The notes under the pieces: model-generated
Told to the model about the DNA's origin: nothing
Seen by the model: the letters and a program-made list of their open reading frames with translations, nothing else
Database searches by the model: none
Source: Aradus depressus
Taxonomy: Eukaryota > Arthropoda > Insecta > Hemiptera > Aradidae
DNA: 64,000 nt
Reading direction: 5' to 3'
Assembly: GCA_963662175.1 (NCBI GenBank)
Contig: OY759225.1
Span: forward strand, 11,401,601 to 11,465,600
In this document: piece by piece, positions 10,400-21,205 of the stretch
How the letters are laid out: each line of letters opens with the position of its first letter
Numbering within the stretch: position 1 is the first letter of the stretch
Program-made: the position numbers and the translations under genes

Positions 10400-11850
10400 A
10401 TCTTCATGAAACTTCACATGTAGCATCCTTTTGAGCCCGATTAAATAATAGGCTATGTGGCGTCCCAAAATTTTGAACGGGAGAGGGGGTTGTATGGGGG
10501 GCCTAAGTATATAAATAGTGCTAACTCATTAACTAATGGGCGAATTGTCATGAAATTTCACACGTAGTCTTTCTAAAAGCCAAACAGGAAAAAAAGGTGT
10601 GTGGCGTCCCAAAGTTTTGAACGGGAGGGGGGGTTGTGGGGGGGCCTAAGTATAAATATAGAGCTAACTCTTTAACGGTTGGTCGCATTGTCACGAAATT
10701 TCACATGGAGTATTCCTGAAGACCAAATAGAAAAATAGGCGGTGTGACGGCTCAAAATTTTTTACGGGAGGGGGGAGGGTAGTGGGGGGGCCTAAGTATA
10801 AATATAGAGCTAACTCATTAACTAATGGGCGAATCGTCATGAAATTTCACATGTAGTATTTTTAAAAGCCAAATAGGAAAAAAAGGTGTGTGGTGTCCCA
10901 AAGTTTGAACGGGAGGGGGGGTTGTGGGGGGGCCTAAGTATAAATATAGAGCTAACTCATTAACTAATGGGCGAATTGTCATGAAATTTCACATGTAGTA
11001 TTTTTAAAAACCAAATAGGAAAAAAAGGTGTGTGGCGTCCCAAAGTTTTGAACGGGAAGGGGGGTTGTGGGGGGGTCTAAGTATAAATATAGAGCTAGCT
11101 CATTAATGGTTGGTCGCATTGTCACGAAGTTTCACATGTAGTATTCCTGAAGACCAAATAAAGAAAAAGGTGTGTGGCGTCCCAAAAATTTGATGGGGGG
11201 GGGGGGGGGGGGGGGGGGGGGGTAGGCCTAAGTATAAATATAGTGCAGGCTCATTAACGGTTGGTCAGATTGTCACGAAATTTCACATATAGTATTCCTG
11301 AAGGCCAAATAGAAAAATAGGCGGTGTGACGGCTCAAAATGCTGTACGGGAGGGGGGGTTGTGGGGGGACCTAAGCATAAATATAGTGCTAGCTCACTAA
11401 CGGTTGGTCGTATTGTCATGGAATTTCACATGTAGTATTCTTAAAAGCCAAATAGAAATATAGGGTGTATAAGTCACAAAATTTTGAACGGGAGGGTGGA
11501 TTGATGGGGGCCTAAGTGTAAGTATAGTGATAAGTCATTAATGGATGATCGGATTGTCACGAAATTTCACATGTAGTATTCATAAAGGCCAAATAGAAAA
11601 ATAGGGTATGTGACGCCAAAAAATTGTGAACAGGAGGGGGGTTATGGGGGTAGGCCTAAATTTGAAGATAGTGATAGGTCATTAACGGATGATCGGATTG
11701 TCATGGAATTTCACATGTAGTATTCTTGATGGCCAAATAGAAAAATACACTGTGACATTTTAAAAATTGGGGGGGGGGGGGGGGGGGGGGGCTAAGCATA
11801 AAAATAATTCTGAATGATTAAAGGGTAATCGGATTGTTATGAATTTCACA
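10400..11850 (+). repeat. About 145-bp tandem array in Helitron
   Basis: About 10 diverged units, each with GAAATTTCACATGTAGTATT, CCAAATAGAAAAATAGG, GGCGTCCCAAAATTTTGAACG, a G-rich run and CCTAAGTATAAATATAG. The G runs expand to homopolymers around 11198-11222 and 11768-11790. Confidence 0.8.
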
Positions 11851-11859
11851 TGTAGTAGT

Positions 11860-12670
11860 AGTAACTATGTATTCGCTGTGGGGTTCACTGTTGCAAGACA
11901 TTTACTAGCTGTGATGCCCAGCGTTCCTAATATCGTACTAGCTGTGGGGTTCGCTGTTGCAAGGCGCTAGCAGTGCGGCCCAGCGTATTTAACTATGTAC
12001 TAGCTGTGGGGTCCGCCGTTGCAAGGCAAATACTACCTGTGGTGCCCAGCGTTCCTAACTTCGTACTAGCTGTGGGGTTTGCCGTTTCAAGGCATGTACT
12101 ACCTGTTTAAAAAAAAAAAAAAAATGTACAACCTGTGGTTCCCAGCGTTCCTAACTACGTAACATGTAGTATTCTTGAAGGACAAATAGAAAAATACACT
12201 ATGTGACATCTTAAAATTTTAACGGGGGGGGGGGGGGGGGGGGGGGGGGGCTAAGCATAAAAATAATGCTGATTGATTAAAGGGTATTCGGATTGTCATG
12301 AATTTCACATGTAGTAGTAGTAACTATGTATTCGCTGTTGCAAGGCATTTACTAGCTGTGATGCCCAGCGTTCCTAATATCGTACTAGCTGTGGGGTCCG
12401 CTGTTGCAAGGCACTTACTAGCTGTAGTGCCCAGCGTTCTTAATTATGTACTAGCTGTGGGGTCCGCTGTTGCAAGGCATTTACTAGCTGTGATGCCCAG
12501 CGTTCCTAACTACGTACTAGCTGTGGTGTCAGCTATTGCAAGGCACATACTAGCTGTGGTCACAAGCGTTCTTAAGTACGCACTGGCTAGGATGTCCAGC
12601 GAAGCTAAGTATTCACTAGCTGTGGTTTCCGCCGTTGAAAGGCGCACACTAACTGTGGAGCCCAGGGGTC
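11860..12670 (+). repeat. About 66-bp tandem array in Helitron
   Basis: Unit includes GTTGCAAGGCATTTACTAGC, TGTGATGCCCAGCGTTCCTA and TACTAGCTGTGGGGTCCGCT. It is interrupted at about 12110-12310 by one more 145-bp-type unit and a G tract. Since 66 is a multiple of 3 the array stays open over 130 codons (12298-12690); this looks like a repeat artefact, not a gene. Confidence 0.75.
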
Positions 12671-12838
12671 CTAAAGACTTACTATCGTAACTATAGTTGA
12701 AGGACTATAAGCCTTATTCCGTATGAATAATTGAAAATTATAACATCATAAATGTACTGTCGAAGAATTGAATAGACTTATAGGAGATATTGGGAGAAAA
12801 TTCAAAGGTCCCCGGGCAACGCCGGGTATTACTGCTAG

Positions 12839-13436
12839 TATTTATATAAAATAAAATAAAAGAAAAAAAATATATATATATAGAATTGTACAAAATAAGC
12901 TATATAACTAAATAAACAAATAAAAAGTAATATATATCTTATATGCAACAAATTGAATTATATTTCTGACTACACCACTGATTTGAATCATGAAAAATTC
13001 TACGATTTCATAGTTTCAAATTTCTTTCATCGTAGAAATATTGTCGGGATAGTAAAAGTAGAATAGAAAAAAATTCGTTGGTGAATCACTTCAACAGCTT
13101 ATTTCCCCAGGAAGAAATGATCAATTAAGTTTTCGCTCTCCCTTAAAACCAATCGACCGTTTGGGATAAAAATCATGAATGATTTGCAATTTGCCATATT
13201 CAGGTGGTGAATCTGAACATGCATAAACCAAAAATTAGACTATAATTTACGAGCATTCACAGCTCATGACAATGAACATATCTACATGAAATTTTATTTT
13301 TAAATTTAAAACCCTATAAGGATGGCATTTATTAATTTTCCGCAAGGGATTTATTATGAATCAAAGGGAAAAGGGGGTCAGAGAAGTGGGGCTGGAATTA
13401 AATACGAATAGACTACCCTAATAACTGCCGATGTAA

Positions 13437-13437
<1 letters not shown>
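12839..13437. repeat. AT-rich then TTCCCCAG-family sequence
   Basis: No gene. From about 13085 the sequence matches the TTCCCCAG family (a TTTCCCCAGGAAGAA start, TTTTCGCTCTCCCTTAAAACC, ending TAACTGCCGATGTAATGA). Confidence 0.45.
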
Positions 13438-13515
<78 letters not shown>

Positions 13516-13516
13516 A
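13438..13516. repeat. (AT)n microsatellite
   Basis: Nearly uninterrupted AT dinucleotides over about 75 bp. Confidence 0.95.
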
Positions 13517-13689
13517 CTTTTTAGCACTAAAAATTACAACCTTTATGACAATGTGTTTCTTTTTTTTCTTTTTTTTAACAAAATACATATTTTTATAGTT
13601 ATATAAAATAAAATAATATAAAAAATATCTATATATATATAATTGTAAAAAATAAGCAATATAGCAACTAAATTAAATAAAAAATATAT

Positions 13690-14040
13690 ATATCCATCTA
13701 ATTAAATTATATTATTCTTTATTTTCAAGCCAACAGTAAAAAATAAAAATAAATTATTAATTTTTCCATCATCTAGATTATTTAAAAAATGCACAAATGG
13801 TTCAGTCATAATCTGGTCTATTGTTGAGATAATTGTGGAGAAATGTTTGCCTGGTGATACACAAAGAGGGACAATAGAACACAAAGTGTATGAGGTCGTC
13901 CTTTTTGTCTAAGGTACAGAGCCTGCAGATACTTTCAGGATAAAACACATCTCTAAATACTCCAAGTAATATCCTAAAATTTCTAATGCTATTGTGGAGA
14001 CGAATTTGAGCTAAAAGTCGGAGTTTTTCAATATATGTTT
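13690..14040 (-). pseudogene. LINE 3' coding end (zinc-knuckle region)
   Basis: The minus-strand translation in broken frames gives RNFRILLGVFRD, then CRLCTLDKKDDLIHF...C and KHFSTII. This is a CxxC...H...C knuckle typical of the C-terminus of Jockey/CR1-type non-LTR retrotransposons. A frame break lies around 13880. A related fragment is at 33790-33960. Confidence 0.55.
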
Positions 14041-14079
14041 AATGAAAGATTAATAAGTGTCGTCATTATGGGATTTTGA

Positions 14080-14313
14080 ATTTACATAATATTATGAAAT
14101 AATGTGTTGATACATTCATTACAACGGCAGTTATTAGAGTTTTGGAGTTGAGCCTCTCCCCTAATCCCCCCTTCTCTTTGGTCAATTTGGCTGAAAATCG
14201 ATCGGTGTTGTTCTTATGGGATTCTGAGCACATGTACAAAATTTAAGCCATTACTCTTACTTACATAACTTCCCCTATATCTCGTTTAGCTGGGGAAGTA
14301 AGAATCACCTTAG
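14080..14313 (+). repeat. TTCCCCAG-family repeat, right part
   Basis: Carries ACATTCATTACAACGGCAGTTATT and ends AACTTCCCCTATATCTCG...AGCTGGGGAAGTAAG. Confidence 0.5.
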
Positions 14314-14440
14314 TTCAAAAGAAACATTACTCATATTTATTAGAGTCAAAACACAAATAATAGAAAACTAATGAGTATAAGCAATTATATAAAACTATTT
14401 CACAACTTACAAACTGGTCACTGTACACTTATAAAACGAC

Positions 14441-15080
14441 TCTCTGATCTCCGATACATATAAGATTTACTTAAAATTCAAAACCTTCTATGAATTCCTA
14501 TTGGCCAGATTTACAAAATTCTGGAACTATCCAGAAGATCTAAAAGTGATAACTTGATCCAAAACAATCTTTTAGATGAATAACAACTTTAAAACATCAA
14601 GAAAACTACTTGGGCGTTATTTGAATGAAAGTAAACAAGATTTGAAATAAAAGAATTTAAAAACAAAACAATAACAAAAGTTAAACCATGATGAGCACGT
14701 CGTCCTTCGGAGGGGGAGTTGAACTATTGTACTCGTTAAAGATCTCTATCCTAGGTGAATAAACCTCTGATCTCCGATATATATGATTTACTTAAAATTC
14801 AAAACTTTCTATGAATTCCTTCCTATTGGCTAGATTTACAAAGTTCTGGAACTATCCAGAAGATCTAAAAGTGATAACTTGATCTAAAACAATCTTTTAG
14901 ATGAATAAACAACTTTAAAACATCAAGAAAACTACTTTTAGACACAAAACAGCCAGAACGCGTTATTTGAATAAAAGTAAACAAGATTTAAAATAAAAAA
15001 ACAATAACAAAAGTTAAACCATGAGCACGTCGTCCTTCGGCTGGGAGGTTAAGCCTAGCAAGTACGATCTCAGGTACTCA
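14441..15080. repeat. About 322-bp segmental tandem duplication
   Basis: 14441-14760 and 14765-15080 share CTCTGATCTCCGATA, TCTGGAACTATCCAGAAGAT and AAAGTTAAACCATGA...GAGCACGTCGTCC, with scattered indels. Both copies run into the same SINE-1 fragment, so the duplication postdates that SINE. Confidence 0.75.
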
Positions 15081-15195
15081 AGACTCCTATCCGAGGTGAA
15101 TAAAAATTTAGAACTACCATAGTAGAATCAGGCTCATGTCCACCAGAGCGACGAAAGAGTGATCTGGTAGCCGGCGATATAACCTCGTAACACAA
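15023..15195 (+). repeat. SINE-1, 3' half
   Basis: Body blocks GAGCACGTCGTCCTTCGG, GGTGAATAAAAATTTAG, GTCCACCAGAGCGACGAAAG and GGCGATATAACCTCGTA in forward order; no tRNA-like head. Confidence 0.65.
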
Positions 15196-15459
15196 TAACT
15201 GATAACAAAAGTTGGAATGGATACAAAATGGCATGATTTGTATCTTGTTTTTCTCGATATTTTGTAGTGTTGAAACGTCATTAATAAGTTTGTTTTTGTA
15301 AAGTCTGCCCATTTATTCTGAATTGTTTGAAGTAAACAAGCATTATATATTGGGAGGGCAAATGTATACACCTAGGGACCTAAGCATACAATGATCTTAT
15401 CTCTTCCCTGTTAGCTCTACAATGAAAGTTCTAAATTCTGCCTGAGCAGGCTTAGTTAC

Positions 15460-15560
15460 CTAAGATAGGAAGTCTGAGAGTACCTGACATCGCAGTCTCG
15501 GCACCATCCGAAGGACGGCGTGATCAAGGGTTTTACCTCCCACATAAAAATATGTGATGT
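15460..15560 (-). repeat. SINE-1 fragment
   Basis: Contains AGTACCTGACATCGCA, ACCATCCGAAGGACGGCGTG and TTTTACCTCCCA in reverse order. Confidence 0.6.
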
Positions 15561-15593
15561 GGCCATTACGACTGGACTTTCAACATAACGACA

Positions 15594-16205
15594 AACAATA
15601 ATAATAATAATAATAATTTTTATTGTTTAAAGGAATCACCCCTATACAATTGAGTCAGTGACCATTACTTACGATATTGACATTAACATTTCCAAAATTA
15701 TATATTGGTCAGCTGGACAAAAATGACATATATACAAGAACCTTTAACAAACTAAAATAACATAAATAAATAAAGTATAAACAAAATAAGCAATTATATA
15801 TTAATAATAATAATAAAACAAAGACAATACAAAGTAAATATGGAGTAGGGATGTAGGTATTGAATATCAATATACTATGGAAGTTAAATATATTATTCAT
15901 TAACAATGAATGATCTTAGTTTCAGGGCGCTGATTAGATAATGAAAAATGTTTGAGATATTCTTATTATGGGCCAGGAGTAATGTGTGAAAGTTGGATCT
16001 GTCTATACTGATACTCTGAGGCAGGAAGTGGCTTCTAATGGGGGAGTATATCGGACAGGATATTAATAGGTGGTATACGTCTTCCAATTCGTTTTTGTTG
16101 CAGATTGTACAAAGTTCCTGGGGATTAAGTGTGTATACATTATTTTTGTAACTGATTTTTAGATAGTACAATAACGACAAACAAGCATACAAAGTATTTG
16201 TTAAG
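15594..16205 (-). mobile_element. 5'-truncated LINE, 3' end
   Basis: Holds the minus-strand coding end described at 15893-16312, a 3' UTR of about 290 bp and a terminal (TTA)n tail (plus-strand AATAATAATAAT at 15597-15618). The upstream limit is unclear because the open frame runs on into the hammerhead-like motif at 16212. Confidence 0.6.
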
Positions 16206-16312
16206 TCGTGGCTGAAGGTGGTAGCAATACCGAAAGTACTCCCATATATTTTATATATCTTGTGAAATAAATAACATTTAAAAAACATTCGTGTTTTCTT
16301 TATAATATACAA
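15893..16312 (-). CDS. LINE ORF2 C-terminal fragment
   Basis: The 139-codon minus frame has no genuine start; the methionine is internal or incidental. Residues about 60-110 give CTICNKNELEDVYHLLISC, a CxxC-x(9)-H-x4-C knuckle, preceded by LYYLKISYKNN and followed by PIYSPIRSHFL. This pattern is the C-terminal end of reverse-transcriptase polyproteins in Jockey/CR1-like non-LTR retrotransposons, downstream of the catalytic domain. Fragment 37193-37438 has the same architecture with a different sequence. The first about 35 residues are the antisense of a hammerhead-like motif and its AT-rich flank, so they are probably not LINE protein. No catalytic residues are present, so it is a 5'-truncated dead copy. 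Confidence 0.5.
   Translation of the reverse strand: MYIIKKTRMFFKCYLFHKIYKIYGSTFGIATTFSHDLTNTLYACLSLLYYLKISYKNNVYTLNPQELCTICNKNELEDVYHLLISCPIYSPIRSHFLPQSISIDRSNFHTLLLAHNKNISNIFHYLISALKLRSFIVNE
16212..16240 (+). ncRNA. Hammerhead-like motif, A9 changed
   Basis: CUGAAGG-U-GGUA-GCAA-UACC-GAA-AGUACU-C. It has a 4-bp stem II with a GCAA loop and a palindromic stem III; A9 is G. It is closely related to 43488-43577. Confidence 0.45.
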
Positions 16313-17040
16313 ATTATATATTACTTTATAATTGTTTTCTTTATAAAAATGTTTTATTTATAATATACAAATATTATTATGTTTCACCTATTTGTCTATT
16401 TCCATGATTATTAATGTTATGTTTAGTAATGTATTCATATTTAATTTTAATTTGTATTAGTGTACGTTCATGTTTATGGTTAATAATGTATCTATATTTA
16501 ATTTTAATGTTGTTTAATGTATTCATAGTAAGTCAGGTTCAATTTTTAACTCGTTACAATGTCTATTTTAACGTTCAGTAATGTTTATCAACACACTAAT
16601 TTTGTTTAATTGTGATTCTAATCTTGATTCCCCCCCCCCCCCCCCCATATTTGTAGGCCCTGATGATGATATAAAATATATTGAAACGTTGGCGTTTGAA
16701 TAGTGTTTTCTTCCATCTTTGACTGTCCCTCAATATTCCTACAATAATATACAAAGTAACAATGTACTGGCCACATCATTTTTACATTTTCATACTTTTC
16801 ATAAAAAGTACAAATAATACGATTTTCCTGTGGAAATTTATTTTTCATTATTTGAGGGCTATAACTTTGGTCGTATTGATCCAAATTTGAGGACTTATTA
16901 GCGATTGGAAATTTAAAAAGAAATATTTTTGGTAAGAACCAATTTTTCGATATGACAACCATTTTCGGGTAAATCAAGAAAACGCCACAAAATATGTGTT
17001 TCAAAACAGTTTCAGGACAGTTTTCGGAATATATTTCAAA
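16241..17040. other. AT-rich; motif-bearing tail and dispersed repeat
   Basis: Includes TTTATAATATACAAAT direct repeats (16300-16375), a 15-C run near 16631-16646 and, from about 16770, a dispersed repeat shared with 28790-29000 (blocks GATTGGAAATTTA, ACCAATTTTTCGAT, AAGAAAACG). The 128-codon minus frame 16618-17004 lies in this repeat and has no recognisable domain. Confidence 0.45.
16660..16689 (+). ncRNA. Hammerhead-like motif
   Basis: CUGAUGA-U-GAUAUA-AAA-UAUAUU-GAA-ACGU-U. Stem II has six pairs including one G-U, the stem III block is a 4-nt palindrome, and the core is intact apart from the extra U. Confidence 0.55.
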
Positions 17041-17732
17041 AACTGGTCTCTGAAAAAAATACTTACGGGAGATATTGAAGTTGACTTGAATGCCAAAATC
17101 CTGATGAGCTGCGTCTATCCATCCATCCTATATGGTGCACAGACCTGGTCGCTGACACAGAAGCTGGATCTTCGTCTGGAAGTAAACTAATTTAGGATGA
17201 TGAGGAGCATGCTTGGAATAAACATAAGTGACAGGTTAAGAAACAGCGAGGTTCTACAGAAGGTGAGGCTAAGAAGCTCCAGAAGGAAGCACACTTGATG
17301 AAGTGGAGAGCATGTGACAAGGATGGATCCTCGACGATGTGCTAAAGTCTGCACGGAGTGGATTCCTAGAGACAGAAGAAGAGGAAAAGGAAGACCTGGA
17401 CTGTGGTGAAGGGACGAGATGGTGGAGAGAATAGGGGATGGTGCACAGTGGCCAGCAACAGAGAAACATGGAACAAATGTGTTACAGTACAATTTAAGAA
17501 ATAACCCTCTTTTGACTTTTTACTTTTGTTTTGTTCTATCTTGTTTTATTTTTATTTTAGAGTTTTAACAGTTTTACTTAAGAAATAATTTAATTTAATT
17601 TAGGAACAATCCTTAAATTATTTTCTGATTTCTGTTGAAAGCGCAGTAGACTCAAAACCTCCAAAAGGAGAGGCTTTTGTTCTAAAAGAATGTCAATAAA
17701 GCTATTTTATTTTATTATTTTTTATTTCAAAA
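17041..17732 (+). mobile_element. 5'-truncated RTE-like LINE
   Basis: In broken frames the translation gives LNAKILMSCVYPSILYGAQTW, then FRMMRSMLGI, EHVTRMDPRRCAKV, EWIPRDRRRGKGRPG and WWRDEMVERIGD. This is the post-catalytic C-terminal region of an RTE/F52C9.6-type reverse transcriptase. In-frame stops (17188, and near 17300) show it is dead. The 3' UTR ends in CAATAAAGCTATTTTATTTTA. A TATTTCAAAAA direct repeat flanks it (about 17030 and 17733). The same 3' end is at 38946-40459. Confidence 0.65.
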
Positions 17733-17739
17733 ATCGAAT

Positions 17740-18017
17740 ATGAAAAATTGTGCTTCATTGAAAATATTTTTTTCATTTTTTTTCGATTTTGAGCTTAGAA
17801 GGCAAGCAAGCTACCTCTGAGCGAGTGGCACCCTTTTAAACAAACAGTCTAACGGTCAGTATCGAACAGAAAACAAATGTTTCATTTTGTAAGACAAACG
17901 ACACTGACGTACCTAGTACGTGACTCCAATACTAGGTACTTGTTTAAACGATACTGGCAGTACACAAGCAATCTATTACAACTTGTAGCGTAGCCAGGCT
18001 TCTGTTAATGGTGTTAA
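17740..18017. other. No gene seen
   Basis: Continuation of the dispersed repeat split by the LINE, then unique-looking sequence with a CTAGTACGTGACTCC...ACTAGGTACT near-palindrome at about 17912-17940. Confidence 0.4.
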
Positions 18018-18180
18018 GTTATTGTGATTCATGCCCGTTCTTTGAGTTTATTACTTAATTTTACCTACCCTGGATTATTCACTTAGATCTTTAATAAATG
18101 ACATTGTACAGGCTTGGGACCATCGTTTAATGCTCCATCAGACGGCGTGCTCAAGTTTTTTCACCTATCAGATAAAAAAC
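18018..18180 (-). repeat. SINE-1, partial and diverged
   Basis: GATTCATGCCCG, ACATTGTACAGGCTTGGGACC and GACGGCGTGCTCAAG blocks; the head is missing and the middle is shortened. Confidence 0.6.
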
Positions 18181-18200
18181 CACGTAAACAAAATAAAGTA

Positions 18201-18643
18201 CGATGTGTGTTCAAAAAATAACGGGAATTTTTTGGTTTTTGAAAAGAATTTTATGTATTCGTCTATATCAATGTTATCCCCTTCAAAATAGTCCCCATTA
18301 GATATTATACACTTATGCCAGCGCTTCTTCCAATCCCCGAAACACTTCTGGAACTCGATCTTTGGGATAGCATTTAGCTCTCACAGCGATGCGCTTTTAA
18401 TATCATCTATGCTTGTGAAACGACGGCCCTTTAAGGTTCTCTTTATTGTTGGAAACAGAAAAAGGTCACACGGAGCCATGTCTGGCGAATATGGAGGCTG
18501 GGGCAACTTGTAATGTTGTTTTTGGCCAAAAATTCACGAACAAGCAAAGAAGTGTGAGCAGGTGCATTATGCCATGAATTGTTTCGCCACAAATCCGGGC
18601 GTTTTTTTCGGATTGTTTCACCCAAACGGCGTCACACACCTCG
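18201..18643 (-). mobile_element. Internally deleted mariner, 443 bp
   Basis: Both ends start CGA(T/G)GTGTGT and are flanked by TA (18199-18200, 18644-18645). Minus-strand translation in two frames recovers mariner transposase pieces: NAPAHTSLLVREFLAKNN, then (shifted) PPYSPDMAPCDLFLFP, then GRRFTSIDDIK. The N-terminal half is deleted, the catalytic aspartate normally just before NAPAHT is lost, and a frameshift separates the last two blocks, so the element could only move in trans. Confidence 0.75.
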
Positions 18644-18827
18644 TATATGATGCGGCTATCTCTCGTTTTTACAGATAGGTCCCCCCCCCCCCCCCCCCCC
18701 CCCGCACAAAATCTTTTCCTACTATCTAATATTGGGAAAAAAAAGTCACTCTCAGAATTACGATGTACAATGAAACAAAGATCGTTGACGCCAACTTATT
18801 ACTTTCATATACACAGAATCATGCCCA

Positions 18828-19060
18828 AGCTTTAACTGCAAGGTCATATCGCCTACTGCCAGAGCGCACTTTAGTCTGGTGGACATAAGCTCGACTCTAC
18901 TGAGTCCTAAATTTTTCCTATCTTGGTTTATTCACCAAGGGTAGGGTTCTTTTACAAGTACCTGACTTCGTACAGGCTCGGTCCCATCCGAAGGACGGCC
19001 TGCTCAAGATGTTTTCATCTCCCAAATAAAAATCCGCGATCTTGAGCTAGCACGGTGACA
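18828..19060 (-). mobile_element. SINE-1, diverged
   Basis: AATCATGCCCAAGCTTTAAC, GGTCATATCGCCTACTGCC, GTACAGGCTCGG, CATCCGAAGGACGG and a trailing CGATCTTGAGCTAGC head remnant. It follows a run of about 24 C (18680-18704). Confidence 0.65.
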
Positions 19061-19232
19061 TCCTTACTTCTGAGTTTACGTGTAACTTATTAACAACCCT
19101 CACTACAGTAACTGCTTGTTAACTACTTGAGGGGATTGTTTCTATATAACTGATAAAATAATAATAGTCCAAAAGATACAAGATACTTACATTTAAAAAG
19201 TCAATTCAACATCGTTGAATCACCGTCAATAT

Positions 19233-19628
19233 ACTTCCCCAGAACGAATTAAGCAATTAACTTATCGCTCCTACTCCAAAATCAGTCGCTAATGGATATC
19301 GCTGTTTGACTAGTAATCTTCTCATTAGGTTTTGCCTTCAATATGAAATTTAATTTCGATACATTAACCGATTTTGCAGGACGTCGATTTGTGATGTCCT
19401 CATGGGGTACTGGTCGCACATACAAAATTTCTTGGCGATACATTCATTCTATCGAAAGATCACACCGGGAGTTTGGGACTCACATACAGACACAAAGACA
19501 GGCAGAATTTTTTTTTTACATTTATCTGGAGGTCGGAAAACGAAATTCCGTTAAAAACTCAGAATCGAATTTTTGACCGCTTACATAATGACATAACTCC
19601 CCCTATACATCGTATATCTATGGAAGTA
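19233..19628 (+). mobile_element. TTCCCCAG-family MITE-like repeat
   Basis: The left end is ACTTCCCCAGAACGAATTAA and the right end is CGTATATCTATGGAAGT, a decayed inverted partner. Internal family blocks are TTATCGCTCC...CCAAAATCAGTCG and GATACATTCATTCTATCG. The 77-codon frame inside is not a gene. Confidence 0.55.
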
Positions 19629-19629
19629 A

Positions 19630-20200
19630 AACCTTTGTCGTAAATAGAAATTTGTCATGGACATGGGAAATCCACAATATTGTAAAATTGGCGGTGTATA
19701 TGCTGGGCAACGGCTGACACACCAGCTAGTATTCGTTGGGTTGTAATGTTTCTACGTTAATCGTTAATACCCTTCAACAGTTTGTAGGTTCTTTGCCTAT
19801 AATCTATCTTCCTCTTCCGTCCTGTGTCCTCGCCTCACTTCCTTTTGGCCGCTTCAGCAGAAAATTGACATGTCTCATGAGGTTTTAGATTGACATAAAA
19901 TTTCATGTTGATAATTCATTATGCCCATCCTTCAGGCTGATTCAGCTGAAAAAGAAAAAGAACAGAAAAAAAATTAAACAAATGAAAAAATAATAAATGG
20001 ATAAATATCCGGCTGTGAAAAAAATTGCATTTTCTTATTATCTTCATAAAAATACTTCTAAATAAATGAAACAAACTCTTTTTTTAAATATTGTCTATTA
20101 CATGAAAATTATTATAAATATAGGTACTTCCCGTTTCGGCATTATTCCATTCTTAGGTTTAGTTAAAAAATGTCAGTTTGCAGAGTGCGAACCATATATC
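19630..20200. other. No gene; possible Helitron 3' end
   Basis: GGGCAACGGCTGACACACCAGCTAG before a T at about 19706-19731 resembles a decayed Helitron terminus, but I found no matching 5' end. 20085-20195 is a degraded copy of the 7490-7610 segment. Confidence 0.35.
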
Positions 20201-20760
20201 TATGGTCACAGGGAATAATGGTCAAAATGAGTTAAGTGTACTATGATCATCTCCGAAGCCATCTGCGCACTGTGAAAAAGTTGGGAGCTCAGGACTCTAA
20301 TACTTTCGGAATTATAAAGATGTGGGTTTTTTGGTATCTCGTAAAATTGTGTATGTTCTCGGTTAAATCAACTTTTTCTAATTCTTTGAGGAATCATTCA
20401 CGAGATAACTGCATTTAACCATTTATTTACTACGGTAGACTATTCCAAGTGAAGAGGGCGTTTTCGATTAAATCAACTTGCCCAACATTAGAAAGGCATC
20501 ATTCACGAGTATTTCAAAAAGTATGGTTAATAATTAGGTAAGTGATGGGGAATGATTAGGTAACTAAGGGAAAATCCAAGAAAAAATTAACAATATTCAT
20601 TTCCATTCACGCCTATAGATTTAGAAGATATACGATTAATAATGATAAACTTAATTTATTTATTCCAAAAACTGGATTTACACGATTAATGCAAAAGTAA
20701 AAAAGTGCTGCCCTGAAACGTTACGAATTTAGACTTACCAATTTATTCCTTGTGACCAGA
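20201..20760 (-). mobile_element. GGTCACAGGG-family MITE, complete
   Basis: Ends TATGGTCACAGGGAATAA and TTTATTCCTTGTGACCA are inverted partners. The 560-bp body is the reverse complement of 41006-41568 (for example GAAGAGGGCGTTTTC, CATTCACGAG). It has no transposase. Confidence 0.75.
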
Positions 20761-20799
20761 GATATGTCATCTTTGATTTATTTCATTGAACAAAAGGTT

Positions 20800-20878
20800 A
20801 TCTCCTCGGATGGGACGTTTACTGAGGGTCCCTAGCCTGTACCACGTTACTCGTTAAAGACCCCTCCCTACCCTTTTA
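20800..20878 (+). repeat. SINE-1 fragment
   Basis: CTCGGATGGGACGTTTACTGAGG...CCTAGCCTGTACCACGT...CGTTAAAGACCCCTCCCTACCC. Confidence 0.55.
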
Positions 20879-21114
20879 ATAATATTAGTGATTATAATAA
20901 AATAAAATTTATGTTGATATTAAATAAGAGAATACAGCGTCGATGGTAATTATCAAATTTGTCGTTGAAATCCTTCGATTCATATTCATTTGTTGATTAA
21001 GTTTGTCATTTAAAAATGAAATAAGCTTCTTAAACTTCTCTGGGATGTTCCACTTTTTGTTGTTTCCGGCATTTTTTCCTCCAGAGGTGTCTTCTTTTTT
21101 TTCTTCGTTGGACA

Positions 21115-21147
21115 ATATTTCGGGACAATTGCAGGTCCCTTCTTCTG
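21115..21147 (-). ncRNA. Hammerhead-like motif, U4 changed (left arm)
   Basis: Mirror of the right-arm copy at 21173-21205. Confidence 0.35.
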
Positions 21148-21172
21148 GTCACTATGAACGGTTCATAGTGAC

Positions 21173-21205
21173 CAGAAGAAGGGACCTGCAATTGTCCCGA
21201 AATAT
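21173..21205 (+). ncRNA. Hammerhead-like motif, U4 changed (right arm)
   Basis: CAGAAGA-A-GGGAC...GUCCC-GAA-AUAU. Stem II is a perfect 5 bp and stem III is palindromic. The essential U4 is A, so self-cleavage is not expected. Confidence 0.35.

Larger units (their letters stand above)
10316..12838 (+). mobile_element. Non-autonomous Helitron, 2.5 kb, minisatellite-filled
   Basis: The 5' end TCTATATTAATAAAGCTG follows an A; the 3' end is a CCCGG...CCGGG hairpin (12811-12826) then TATTACTGCTAG before a T. There is no Rep/helicase frame. About 2.3 kb of interior consists of two tandem arrays (10400-11850 and 11860-12670) and four G tracts of 14 to about 27 nt. The last about 150 bp matches the 3' end of 7774-8298, while the 5' portion is a different subfamily, so ends have been exchanged or the body acquired. 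Confidence 0.8.

Noticed and set aside
12298..12690. 130-codon frame with 22-residue repeats (ARHLLAV...)
   Set aside because: It is the 66-bp minisatellite inside a Helitron; the period is a multiple of three, so one frame stays open.
16618..17004. 128-codon minus-strand frame
   Set aside because: Runs through a C homopolymer, the antisense of a hammerhead-like motif and a dispersed repeat found elsewhere without an open frame.
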